39,467 nt of DNA, taken from positions 1 through 39,467 of the forward strand of contig JAESPE010000028.1 of assembly GCA_016756835.1 (NCBI GenBank), written 5' to 3'. Of the stretch, positions 26,704-34,898 are shown one piece after another. Positions within the stretch are counted from its first letter, which is position 1. The number at the start of each line of letters is the position of its first letter. The DNA comes from a gamma proteobacterium endosymbiont of Lamellibrachia anaximandri. Its GTDB lineage: Bacteria > Pseudomonadota > Gammaproteobacteria > Chromatiales > Chromatiaceae. The notes under the pieces were generated by a model that did no database searches, was not told where the DNA came from, and worked only from the letters and a program-made list of their open reading frames with translations. The position numbers were made by a program, and so were the translations under genes.

Positions 26704-27543
26704 TCAGGCATTTTTCTGCTGTATGCGATTTGAGAATACGAGTGGGCGTTCAATCGATGTTGTGACATCAACCATTCCTTGATTTACCAATCCCTCTAAA
26801 TCAGTACTAAATCGTTCGTACACATCTTCAGGAGAGGCTCTGCGGGTTCCATAAAGGGCAACCCAGGCATTGCGTCCATTCTCTTTTGCCAGGTAAGCAG
26901 CCTCGTCAGCGATTGTGATGACCTGCTCCCACGAAAGCTGCTGCGATTTGCGAGGCACAAATGGGAACATCGTCAATCCGATGGAGCCTGAAAGCCGTGT
27001 AACATGTCCACCACCCACTTGGTATTGATGATTCGCGAGTTCGGCACGTATGCGTTCAGCATATTTTTCCGCGCCTTGTCGACTGGCATGACGGCCGACA
27101 ATGAAAAATTCATCACCACCCCAGCGTATGATGGTGTCTGATTTGCGGCAGCAGCTGTTAAGGATATCCCGTACCTGCTTGAGAGCGAGATCCCCGGCAT
27201 GGTGACCGTAGGTATCATTGATGGGTTTAAAGCCATCGAGGTCGATCATCATAAAGGTGAGATTTGGAGCAAAATCCACAGCAGAAGTAGATTCGGATTC
27301 ACCCGGGTCTTTTGTATACCTGTCCAGCGCGGCAATCTCAGGTTCAATATACTGGTGCAGGTAACGACGGTTTTTCAAACCCGTGAGCTGGTCTGTAAAA
27401 CTCGCCTCTTCCAACTGAATGGTAAGTGCTTCCAGCGTCTGATTCCGCTCTGCAAGCTCCTGTGTCCGCAGCCGAACCTGTTGTTCCAGCTCTTCGCGTT
27501 GCTCAGCCGCCTGCCTGAGTTTGTTGACCTGGTTACGCACCAC
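26704..27543 (-). CDS. GGDEF diguanylate cyclase, 5'-truncated sensor protein
   Basis: The GGDEF domain (TGLKNRRYL, MIDLDGFKPINDTYGHHAGD, RWGGDEFF) is complete, with an intact I-site R-K-S-D. It is preceded by a coiled coil (EELEQQVRLRTQEL). Upstream of the GTG at 27543 the same frame continues through a membrane helix (YAGYIFLILGLISAV) and the segment RITPPPWKTTWAY, the end of a Y_Y_Y/propeller sensor module, back to about 27660. There it meets a different gene. The large N-terminal sensor is therefore missing and no good start codon exists before 27543. A soluble fragment might still be made, but the gene is best regarded as damaged. Confidence 0.88.
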   Translation of the reverse strand: MVRNQVNKLRQAAEQREELEQQVRLRTQELAERNQTLEALTIQLEEASFTDQLTGLKNRRYLHQYIEPEIAALDRYTKDPGESESTSAVDFAPNLTFMMIDLDGFKPINDTYGHHAGDLALKQVRDILNSCCRKSDTIIRWGGDEFFIVGRHASRQGAEKYAERIRAELANHQYQVGGGHVTRLSGSIGLTMFPFVPRKSQQLSWEQVITIADEAAYLAKENGRNAWVALYGTRRASPEDVYERFSTDLEGLVNQGMVDVTTSIERPLVFSNRIQQKNA

Positions 27544-27662
27544 TGCACTGATCAGACCCAGTATCAGAAATATGTAGCCGGCATAGGCCCAAGTGGTCTT
27601 CCATGGCGGGGGAGTTATACGCAGCGCGATAGCGGCACTTCCCAGACTCCAAACACCATAAT

Positions 27663-27896
27663 AGTGGTCGCCCCTGAGCGATCGATATCATCTCTGTCAA
27701 ACAGGGCAACCGGAGCCATGCCTTCCGTATCCGTTCGGGGAATTCGGCTGCCCGTCACCTCGAATGTCTGTAATTCCAGCCGTCCTTCAGCAGCTCCAAG
27801 AACCGAAGGCGCGAACGATGATGCGCCAATGCCAGTGCAGAGCGTAAAAATCAGTGCCGAAGTTTGGCCATACACATTTTTTTTCGACTTATACAT
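27663..27896 (-). pseudogene. TonB-dependent receptor, 5' fragment
   Basis: From ATG 27896 the frame gives a signal peptide (ALIFTLCTGIGASSF) and then FEVTGSRIPRTDTEGMAPVA and DRDDIDRSGATT, the standard opening of a TonB-dependent receptor plug domain. After about residue 78 it crosses into the sensor/GGDEF gene out of frame and stops at 27615. The remaining 600 or more residues of plug and barrel are absent. The substrate cannot be told. Confidence 0.85.
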
Positions 27897-28388
27897 GGAA
27901 GTTAGACCTGTTTAACATTAAATGTTTGTTTGAGTACGGCTTTTATCGACTAAAAAGGGATTTCCTTTAATTTTTTTCAGCTTTCCCAGCAACGATGAAT
28001 TCCGTTTATGAAAAAATTCCACTTTTTTGAGCACAGTTGTTCTTCGGGGGGGATTACCGGTGGCGCGCAGATAGATGCCTTTTCTTGGCAAAGCGCACCC
28101 GATCACGGTCTAGAACTCGTTTTAAATCAAGCTTTTATGTGGATAAGCAGAGAGATGGCTAGCGGGCTATGTGCGGAAAGAAAGGAAACAGATTTTATTC
28201 ATTCGTGGTGTCTGCCAAGGCGTAAGATCGCCGCTGTAGCCACTCTACAGCAAGCGTCTTACCACGATGCAGGCGCCGCCAAGGGATGAAAGGAGTGAAC
28301 TTATTTTCCGCATGGCCCACAGGCAGAGGTTCTTGTAGGTGAGGATTAGAAGCCTGCCCCTGCGGGCAGACATCTTTTGCCGACGGTG
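27897..28388. other. Non-coding stretch with hairpins
   Basis: I find no supported gene here; small frames on both strands lack ribosome-binding sites and recognisable motifs. Two structures stand out: a two-part stem at 28222-28262 (GTAAGA/TCTTAC outside, GCTGTAG/CTACAGC inside) and the CTGCCC/GGGCAG hairpin at 28354-28369. Confidence 0.5.
28354..28369 (-). terminator. Possible terminator of the repeat-protein gene
   Basis: CTGCCC pairs with GGGCAG around a four-base loop, 20 bases past the stop of the minus-strand repeat-protein gene. The downstream tract is only moderately T-rich, so the call is tentative. Confidence 0.45.
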
Positions 28389-28910
28389 CTACCAATTATA
28401 GTAGTTGGTCGGATCATCCATCGATGAGAGGTCTACTTCAGCGGTTTGCTCGTAAGTCTGATCTGTCTTGGTGAGAGTTTCACCAACAGCATCGGGGCCA
28501 TAGAAGGTGCGGTAGTAGCTAATGCAAGGACCGTCCAACTCACTTGTTTGTGGATTCTCCACCTCTGCGAGAGGTTCGCCGACAGCATCGGGACCATAGA
28601 AGGTGCGGTAGTAGCTAAGGTAAGGATCATCCGACCCATTTACTTGTGGATTCTCCATCTCTGCGAGAGGTTCGCCGACGGCATCGGGACCATAGAAAGT
28701 GCGAAAGTAGCTAACGTAAGGACCATCCAACTCGCTTGTTTGTGGATTCTCCATCTCTGCAATTGGTTCACCGACGGCATCGGGACCATAGAAGGTGCGG
28801 TAGTAGTCAAAGGTGGGGTCGTACCTCTCAATCTCCTGCGGTGCCGCCATTGTAAGGGCGGGTATAAGAATGAGAGCTGAGGTCGAGAGAGTTTTGAATA
28901 ACGTTTTCAT
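28389..28910 (-). CDS. Secreted protein with four 32-residue YRTFYGPDAVGE repeats
   Basis: I do not recognise a family. ATG 28910 is preferred over the longer frame from 28991 because CAGGAG precedes it and a clean signal peptide (ending TMAA) follows. The mature part consists of four near-identical repeats whose R-T-F-Y-G-P-D-A-V-G-E core begins at residues 38, 70, 102 and 134, an exact 32-residue (96-base) period, with E-N-P-Q and D-G-P-Y linkers. The end is acidic and finishes Y-Y-N-W. The repeats are rich in Tyr, Pro and Asp/Glu with no Lys and only one Cys. An exported, extended or calcium-binding wall-like role is possible but is speculation. Confidence 0.8.
   Translation of the reverse strand: MKTLFKTLSTSALILIPALTMAAPQEIERYDPTFDYYRTFYGPDAVGEPIAEMENPQTSELDGPYVSYFRTFYGPDAVGEPLAEMENPQVNGSDDPYLSYYRTFYGPDAVGEPLAEVENPQTSELDGPCISYYRTFYGPDAVGETLTKTDQTYEQTAEVDLSSMDDPTNYYNW
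28473..28805 (-). repeat. Tandem 96-bp coding repeat, about 3.5 copies
   Basis: Within the secreted protein the DNA itself is nearly repeated: blocks such as GCATCGGGACCATAGAAGG recur every 96 bases on the plus strand. High nucleotide identity implies recent expansion or gene conversion, so copy number may differ among strains. Confidence 0.85.
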
Positions 28911-28991
28911 GATACTGCTCCTGAAACGTTGGTTAATGATACATGCATTAGAATATAAGAGTGCTCTAATGGAGTAATTGATAATAATCAA

Positions 28992-29347
28992 TGGCGCATC
29001 TAAGGATCATATTCCTGTGAGCTGGATCACATAGGCACTGTCGTGGACAGGGTTGTCCAACACCATGACCCTGTCGAGGAGGAAGACAGGGTGTGACACC
29101 TTCAGTTATACCAGGCAGGATTGGCGCGCCTACGATATCCCCATGGTGCTGGAGGCAGCAGTGAGACGACCTGGAGAGAGGAGAGAGGAGACCCGAGTAC
29201 TCTATCGGTTTGACGTTACGTCTGTAACGTATGTTTCGTGGTTCAGAAAATTGCGCAGACGAACGAGGTCAACAGAGGGCATACACAGCAGCCTTTCTGT
29301 CGACGACCCCGTTCGATCATGCGCAATGGTTTCAGAATGAAAGAAAA
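28992..29347. other. Non-coding stretch with inverted repeats
   Basis: No supported gene. A frame at 29053-29340 is arginine-rich and matches nothing I know. Inverted repeats are GACAGGG (29046-29052) / CCCTGTC (29069-29075), with GACAGGG again near 29085, and ACGTTAC (29213-29219) / GTAACGT (29224-29230) with a four-base loop. These could be remnants of a small palindromic repeat or an mRNA 3' structure for the porin gene. Confidence 0.45.
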
Positions 29348-30700
29348 TTAGTAATTATAAGAGGCAATAACCCTGAAATGCGTCTGGGTCAGGTCTTTAC
29401 CCTCAATGCCATTATATTCACTTGTACGGTCGGCAAGAAACGCTTTGAGCATCAGATCTTTTTGAGGCTTGTAGACCACAATGAGATCGGTCTCATAGGC
29501 ATCGGTTTGCGGTGCAACCATGCCCAATCCGGCCAGACCCAGCACCTTGCGGGGCGCTAAAGTCTCGGACTGCCCGTAATTCACATAATTGAGCTTGACG
29601 ATCAGGTTCTTGAGAATTTTGTACGAACCCCCGATTTTATAGGCGCTTACATTCTCACGGTATTCATTGCGTGAGAATATGGAACTGGTGTAAGCCGGAT
29701 CGCCACCCCAGGCATTCAGCATGGCAGTGTCACCGCTGGAAGTGTTAAAGGCGCCGTATACGGACCACTTTTTGTTACCCAATGCAGCCTTAAGTCCGAA
29801 TAGATTAAAGTCCAGGTCACCTGCCAATTTATCGCCTATTTCCTTCTGGTTCAGAAATTGGCCGGACAATTTCAATTTCATGCCCTTCATTGGAAATGCT
29901 GTGTCAACATGGGCGTAGATATTGTTGGCGATATCATCCACGTAATAGTTCCATAACCCCAGTTCAGTATTCTTGATACCTGAATAACCGGCATTTAGCA
30001 CGGTTATACCGTTGGTACTGGGTGCGCCTGCACCTAAGGTCGCTGTACTGATGCGGTGAAACTCGGCCTGTCCGATGGTACTCGCTTTGATTGCGGCACC
30101 TGCGGATTTGGTACCTTCGCCAATCAGTGCAAAGTCGGTCATGGCACGGGAACCAAATGACATATCTGTAATTTGCGCGATTCCGAACACAGCATTTTCA
30201 ACGGCCGTAGTCTTGGCGCTATAGGCTGAATAGAAGTTCGGCATTGTACTGTAGGTGATGGTGGTCAGCGGTGTCTTATAGAGCTGATGACCCGCATCCA
30301 GAGCAAATTTTTCATTTTTGTACTTTAGATAGATCTCGCCAAGTTGAGACTTGGTGGATCCATCATCGGTTACAAACATGCCACGTGCAAGACGCTCAGT
30401 ACCGGGGGCGGTATCGAAGTCGGTTAATCTGAAAAGATCACCGTTGGCGTAGAATCCAACGCCCATATTCAGGTTATTCCACGATGGCGTTTCATATTTC
30501 AGCTTGAGCAGATAGGAGGTGCCATTGCTTGGATCATAGCCGTTATCCTCGGCAGAGAGGATGGTCATAGCTTTAGCAAATAGAGTTAGGTTGCCAAGAT
30601 CTTTGCCATCGGATTGAAGACCCATCGACCATACAGGTTGTGAGATCAAAGTTAATACAGCCGTCGCCGGGATAATTGTCCGCGCCACAAGTTTTTTCAT
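29348..30700 (-). CDS. OprD-like outer-membrane porin
   Basis: The 450 residues carry a signal peptide (cut near PVWSMG) and then alternating polar/hydrophobic strands throughout, with aromatic girdle residues and a C-terminal strand ending in Y-N-Y, as expected of an outer-membrane barrel. Features such as GHQLYKTPLTTITYSTMPN and AYKIGGSYKILKNL fit the OprD/Campylobacter MOMP-type porins, which pass small anions or organic acids. It lies 161 bases downstream of cytochrome b on the same strand and may bring substrates of the OTR-like enzyme into the periplasm. Substrate is inference. Confidence 0.8.
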   Translation of the reverse strand: MKKLVARTIIPATAVLTLISQPVWSMGLQSDGKDLGNLTLFAKAMTILSAEDNGYDPSNGTSYLLKLKYETPSWNNLNMGVGFYANGDLFRLTDFDTAPGTERLARGMFVTDDGSTKSQLGEIYLKYKNEKFALDAGHQLYKTPLTTITYSTMPNFYSAYSAKTTAVENAVFGIAQITDMSFGSRAMTDFALIGEGTKSAGAAIKASTIGQAEFHRISTATLGAGAPSTNGITVLNAGYSGIKNTELGLWNYYVDDIANNIYAHVDTAFPMKGMKLKLSGQFLNQKEIGDKLAGDLDFNLFGLKAALGNKKWSVYGAFNTSSGDTAMLNAWGGDPAYTSSIFSRNEYRENVSAYKIGGSYKILKNLIVKLNYVNYGQSETLAPRKVLGLAGLGMVAPQTDAYETDLIVVYKPQKDLMLKAFLADRTSEYNGIEGKDLTQTHFRVIASYNY

Positions 30701-30861
30701 CAGTTACTCCCCTTTCTATTATTGGTGGTTATATCGTATTTGCCATTCTGTTCTATAACTGCTGAACAGAAACGGTTGAATAGATTCTATTACTCAGTGG
30801 ATACCTTGTTTTTCCTCATTGAATAATTCTTTGACTCCCCATATAAATATGCCAGAAGAGC

Positions 30862-31461
30862 CTATTCTTTTTGCTCGTACCCTTTGATCATGGCCTTGAC
30901 ATAGCCAAATGGTTTTTCACTGGTAGTAATTGCCAGGTAGAGATGCACGATCAAGAAAGCAAGCATGGCGAAGGCAGCAGCCATGTGAACCATTGCAACT
31001 ACAGTGAGGCTTAATCCCTCAAGTCCCCAATCGCCCCATGAGGTGTAAAACAGATAAAGCAGACCACTGACCCAGGTTACTGGAGTAATAACCACATGCA
31101 GTGAAAGATATGCCAGGCGTTGTAATGGGTTGAGCTTGCTTTTGCGCGTCATATGGAAAGGATGGCCGCCGCCCAAAAAGATATCGACTGCATAATAGCG
31201 AAGCATAGCCATCAGGTTGTTTTTGCTGGATGGGATGTACTGCTTCCATTCACCTGTAGTCATATGCCAAAAGATGACAAACACCAAAAGCCCCATCAGT
31301 GCCCAGGCAAACAAGATATGCGTATCCACAGCCTGCTCAAAACCCAAGATCGTGTAATCCCCGTGTATCTCAAACCCCGTGAGTAACAAGGGGAGAATGA
31401 GAATCGCAAGCACCCAATGCCAGATACGCTCAAAGCGAGTATAGATCATTTCATTTGACAT
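30862..31461 (-). CDS. Di-haem cytochrome b (FdnI/PhsC-like) partner of the octaheme cytochrome
   Basis: This 199-residue inner-membrane protein has four hydrophobic helices (about 15-30, 48-66, 115-140, 150-175) and histidines suitable for two b haems: H15 in RIWHW, H48 and H66-region, H122 and H158/H167 region. It belongs to the FdnI/thiosulfate-reductase-gamma type, which passes electrons between quinone and a periplasmic partner. Its ATG overlaps the stop of the octaheme gene (TGATG), so the two are translationally coupled and probably form one complex. Direction is probably quinol oxidation, by inference. Confidence 0.88.
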   Translation of the reverse strand: MSNEMIYTRFERIWHWVLAILILPLLLTGFEIHGDYTILGFEQAVDTHILFAWALMGLLVFVIFWHMTTGEWKQYIPSSKNNLMAMLRYYAVDIFLGGGHPFHMTRKSKLNPLQRLAYLSLHVVITPVTWVSGLLYLFYTSWGDWGLEGLSLTVVAMVHMAAAFAMLAFLIVHLYLAITTSEKPFGYVKAMIKGYEQKE

Positions 31462-33083
31462 CAGCCATTCCTCCTCTTTCTACTGAAAAAGACCCGACCA
31501 AAACCGTGGAGCGATACACCGCCCAGAGTTCCAAGTACAGCCAGCCAGCCAATTATATCCAGCAGGTCGCTCTTGTCTCTTCCCGGCATGTAGAAACCAG
31601 TGAGTTCCGCCAGTCGCCCATTTCTGCTATGGCATTCATTACAGCCCAACGCTTCTTCCTTAGGTGCAACCATGTGAGAAAGTGGCCAGTGCATGGTAGT
31701 TTCGATAAAGCCATATTCTCCGCTGTAATCCGCACCTGCTGCATCCATTGCCGCTTTAATGGAGCGGTTCCAATTGAACGATTTCCAATAGGCCTCACTG
31801 TCCTTACCAAACAGATGAGAGATAACCAGTGTGTTATTGCCTTTGTCGTAGGGTTGTTTTCCCCGCATGATTTTGAAGGGCCAGATTCTGGCGCCAGGAT
31901 CATTGTAGTCCCCTTTGAACGTATTGATTGGCACTACACTGTTAGGATCTAGCCGCTCTTCGAGTTCCTGGTAACGAATCTCGCCTGACAGCCAGGCGTA
32001 TTCCGGCACGAGATTTTCTCCCCATTCAAAAGTGCCTTTTTTGGTCACATAGGTCACATACCCGTTCTCGTCTTTCATCTTCAGGTGCTTGCCATCGCCA
32101 TCCATGCGCCCTGCAGTCGACCAATCCCACCAAGTCTTTGAAGGCACGCCACCTTTCGCATAAGTCGGAATATGGCAGGTCTGACAGGCCACCTTATTGG
32201 TATGATCATTGATCTTATTGTTAACGGTTTCCTCATGCGGTTTGTCACCGTGGCAGGATTCACAGGATGCTCTGTTATGGTCATCTCGCCCAGGAATATC
32301 AATGCCGTGTGTATCTTTCCCGACAGAGGTATAGTGACTTCCTTTTAAATCATGACCGTCCGTGCTGTGGCACTCCGTACAGACGAAGTTCAGACCATCC
32401 ACACCCATGTGAACATCCAGCGTACGTGGAGGATTGGTCATGGATGAATCAAGGTCGCCATGTTTTACACCATCACCACCACCGCCGTAGAAGTGACAAA
32501 CCCCACAATTTTCACGGCGGGGCTTACCAACAGCCTGGGCGACCTTAGTTAAATCGGGTGCCTTCCAAGTCTTCTTGCTTTTTTTCGGGAAAGGTTTGTC
32601 GACATAGGTAGGATGACCCGCTGCCGTTGGAAATTTCTTATAGGTGTCTGTTGTGTCATGACAGACAAGACAGTCGACATTCTCTTCTGATGAGAAATCA
32701 AAGCTGTCGTCCTTCCAGCCGTAGCCGATATGGCAACTGGTACAGCGCGCGTAGTTGGTAGTAATCGAGCCGCAAAAGCTGTTCACAACTCGCTTTTTGC
32801 CCAAAACCTGCCCGGTTTTCGGGTGAATGATTTTCCAGTTCCAGTGAGTGGTTTTGTGAATCTGTTTGCTGGCTTCTGTGTGACAGGTCAGACAGGCCTT
32901 GGTGACATCAGGTGCAGTGGCAAACTCTTGCTGCAGTGCTTCGAATTTGGTGTGGTCGGCAGTTGATGTATTAACTTTTTGTTGAGGCGATTGCGTAGCA
33001 GCAAATGCACTGCTGAGCGTGAACCAAAAGAGCGTCGTCAGAGTGCCGAGAGAGCGGATCCATGATCTTCGATGAGAGTTCAT
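31461..33083 (-). CDS. otr: Octaheme cytochrome c, tetrathionate reductase family, membrane-anchored
   Basis: The Shewanella member (OTR) reduces tetrathionate, nitrite and hydroxylamine in vitro. About 540 residues include a signal peptide (start ATG 33083, chosen over an upstream TTG) and eight C-x-x-C-H motifs in order: CLTCH, CTSCH, CLVCH, CGVCH, CTECH, CESCH, CQTCH, CNECH. Family stretches such as TYAKGGVPSKTWWDW and HWPLSHMVAPKEEALGCNEC are present. Unlike soluble OTR it ends with a hydrophobic helix (LLDIIGWLAVLGTLGGVSLH) and a basic tail RKRRNG, so it is a C-terminal anchor. The coupled cytochrome b supplies a quinone link. Substrate in this organism is unknown. Confidence 0.92.
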   Translation of the reverse strand: MNSHRRSWIRSLGTLTTLFWFTLSSAFAATQSPQQKVNTSTADHTKFEALQQEFATAPDVTKACLTCHTEASKQIHKTTHWNWKIIHPKTGQVLGKKRVVNSFCGSITTNYARCTSCHIGYGWKDDSFDFSSEENVDCLVCHDTTDTYKKFPTAAGHPTYVDKPFPKKSKKTWKAPDLTKVAQAVGKPRRENCGVCHFYGGGGDGVKHGDLDSSMTNPPRTLDVHMGVDGLNFVCTECHSTDGHDLKGSHYTSVGKDTHGIDIPGRDDHNRASCESCHGDKPHEETVNNKINDHTNKVACQTCHIPTYAKGGVPSKTWWDWSTAGRMDGDGKHLKMKDENGYVTYVTKKGTFEWGENLVPEYAWLSGEIRYQELEERLDPNSVVPINTFKGDYNDPGARIWPFKIMRGKQPYDKGNNTLVISHLFGKDSEAYWKSFNWNRSIKAAMDAAGADYSGEYGFIETTMHWPLSHMVAPKEEALGCNECHSRNGRLAELTGFYMPGRDKSDLLDIIGWLAVLGTLGGVSLHGFGRVFFSRKRRNG

Positions 33084-33196
33084 AACTATCATGCCCAGTT
33101 TCAAATAGAGTGCATTCAGGATTCCTCTCGCCTTAATACGAAAAGCTCTTAACCGGATTCATCCCGGTTGAATATCAGGTGAAATTAAGGAGAGAC

Positions 33197-33232
33197 ACGG
33201 GACATAGAGAGATTCCTCTCTCCATGTCCCGT
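33197..33232 (-). terminator. Hairpin between the two minus-strand cytochrome genes
   Basis: ACGGGACAT (33197-33205) pairs with ATGTCCCGT (33224-33232), with an inner AGAGA/TCTCT pair. It lies 30 bases past the pentaheme stop and before the octaheme gene. No T run follows, so it may be an attenuator or mRNA processing/stability element that sets different levels of the two cytochromes. Confidence 0.6.
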
Positions 33233-33261
33233 ATTATGGAACCACTGGTCCCATTACTGCA

Positions 33262-34533
33262 TTACAGTGTAACTTCAGCTGTAGAAATCAACTGAGGAGT
33301 TCGAAGATCTTCAGGAAGATGTTTAAACTTACTCTGTAGCGTATTCCACAGAAGATTATAGTAGACCTCACCTCGAACCAGCACTACACCTTTGGAAGGT
33401 ATTTCATAGCTGAACGCGCGCTCTTCGTGTGGTTTGAGACGTGAATCTTCTCCAAGCTGCGTCGCTTTCGGTGGGATAGTCGGATCGCCTTTTTCGTCCT
33501 TGAGCCGGTATGCAAGATACGCCTTTGGATCAGCCTTGCCTGGATGTCCTTTTGCATTCTCCCATACCAGATTGCCTTCAGCATCGTACGCAGAGACCTT
33601 CAAAAAGATATTCCTGAATGGCGCGCCAGTGGGAAGACTGTGTGGCTGCTGATTTTTCAGCTTTGCGGTCGTCATTAGTTTCCCGCCCTTGGGCTGTGCA
33701 TCAAGCGTAAAGATCAAACTGCGCTTCAGCATACCTTCATGATGCCCGCCGCCCATACTGTGATCAGCAAGTTTCCCGACCATTGGCATATGGCAATATT
33801 GACAAGTCACATCACTCTGGCTATCTACATATTCATTGCCTGTGGCACATAGCGGTACGCCATGCGAATTGTTGCGTTGATCATGACACCCCATGCAAGC
33901 TTCGTTGGACTTCATGAGCGATGCATTGGCTTTCATCGGCATGGAGGGTACCTCCTTGCCATCCAGCGTTACAGCGCTGCCGAGATGTGGGTTCGGTTTA
34001 GAGTCGTCACCCCCACCGGCGCCACCGAATACATCATTCGAAGCTGTCAACTTTTCAAGGCCGCGATTAAAACCCTGAGGTCCCTGCAATTGATCAGATG
34101 ACTTGTATGACTTCATGCCAAGCATCAACTTGCCGCCTTTACCCTCGATACCATTGTACTTCTCCAGAAGATGGCAGCCGACACAGTTCACACCTTCACT
34201 ATAGGCGGGTTTGGCATCAAGCTTAGTCATCTTGTCTCTGGCAGCATTTGGTGCGTGGCATTGCAGACAAACCGGATACTTACCTTTTTTCGTGACGCCT
34301 TCCTTTGTGGGATCACCAACCACTTTGCGATAAAAGGTACCGTGGATTGGATCCTTCAGCGCGGTACTGTTCGCATGCATGGAACCCTTCCACTGCTTAT
34401 AGATCTCTTTATGGCAGCTTTTACAGGTTTCTGAAGAGATATGATGGACCGGCTCTGCTGCCACTCCGGCAATCTGCCCAAACCACCCCAATAGAACACT
34501 TAATACCAGAATCTTTTTGGTTTTGTTATGCAC
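33262..34533 (-). CDS. Pentaheme cytochrome c (c554-like) with C-terminal beta domain
   Basis: The 423 residues carry a signal peptide (start GTG 34533, preceded by AAGGGGACGGG) and five C-x-x-C-H sites: CKSCH, CLQCH, CVGCH, CMGCH and CQYCH. The first half, beginning SSETCKSCHKEIYKQW, resembles cytochrome c554-type domains. From about residue 265 there are no haems and the sequence looks like a beta sandwich (RSLIFTLDAQ ... VVLVRGEVYYNLLW), a combination seen in multiheme proteins of unknown role. It probably passes electrons in the periplasm to or from the octaheme enzymes. It is first in the minus-strand arm, with the FNR boxes far upstream. Confidence 0.88.
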   Translation of the reverse strand: MHNKTKKILVLSVLLGWFGQIAGVAAEPVHHISSETCKSCHKEIYKQWKGSMHANSTALKDPIHGTFYRKVVGDPTKEGVTKKGKYPVCLQCHAPNAARDKMTKLDAKPAYSEGVNCVGCHLLEKYNGIEGKGGKLMLGMKSYKSSDQLQGPQGFNRGLEKLTASNDVFGGAGGGDDSKPNPHLGSAVTLDGKEVPSMPMKANASLMKSNEACMGCHDQRNNSHGVPLCATGNEYVDSQSDVTCQYCHMPMVGKLADHSMGGGHHEGMLKRSLIFTLDAQPKGGKLMTTAKLKNQQPHSLPTGAPFRNIFLKVSAYDAEGNLVWENAKGHPGKADPKAYLAYRLKDEKGDPTIPPKATQLGEDSRLKPHEERAFSYEIPSKGVVLVRGEVYYNLLWNTLQSKFKHLPEDLRTPQLISTAEVTL

Positions 34534-34863
34534 TCGACCCGTCCCCTTAAATGTAAGCTAAATTTGCGAGTCGAATAGTGCACAAGATACGGGCCTTCTG
34601 TCTATTGGGGGAATTACCTATGAGTCATATACCTCAACTTTATGGCACATGAATAATCTGATGATGTTGAACTTTTTTATTGTTATGAATATTGAATTAA
34701 CACAAAAAATAGCGCAGTCTTTAAATTCGAAAAAATAAATAACAAATTCACCGGACAGTTTGATTTCCCTTTTAATTACTGGCTCAACAGTCAGCGCCGC
34801 TCTGTCCAGATTTTATTTTCAGCATTCTTGATGTTATGACATTTTATAATTCACGAATTTATA

Positions 34864-34877
34864 TTGATCTAAATCAA
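34864..34877. promoter_or_regulatory. FNR-type box A
   Basis: TTGATCTAAATCAA is an exact match to TTGAT-N4-ATCAA, the binding site of FNR-class oxygen sensors. Its centre (34870.5) is 69.5 bases from the HAO-like start. If it acts at -41.5, transcription would begin near 34912, leaving a 28-base leader. No good -10 is visible at that spacing. Confidence 0.85.
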
Positions 34878-34898
34878 GAATCAGAACGCACATATTTA

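Noticed and set aside
28008-28289. 93-residue plus-strand frame
   Set aside because: It has no ribosome-binding site, crosses a hairpin element and has no familiar pattern.
28473-28805. Regularly spaced repeats as a possible CRISPR array
   Set aside because: The 96-bp period is continuous, in frame within a signal-peptide protein, and has no distinct repeat/spacer alternation.
29053-29340. 95-residue arginine-rich plus-strand frame
   Set aside because: The translation matches no family I know, the frame contains inverted repeats, and there is no convincing start signal.
32267-32548. Histidine-rich plus-strand frame inside the octaheme gene
   Set aside because: It is antisense to the C-x-x-C-H-bearing gene and only reflects its codon composition.
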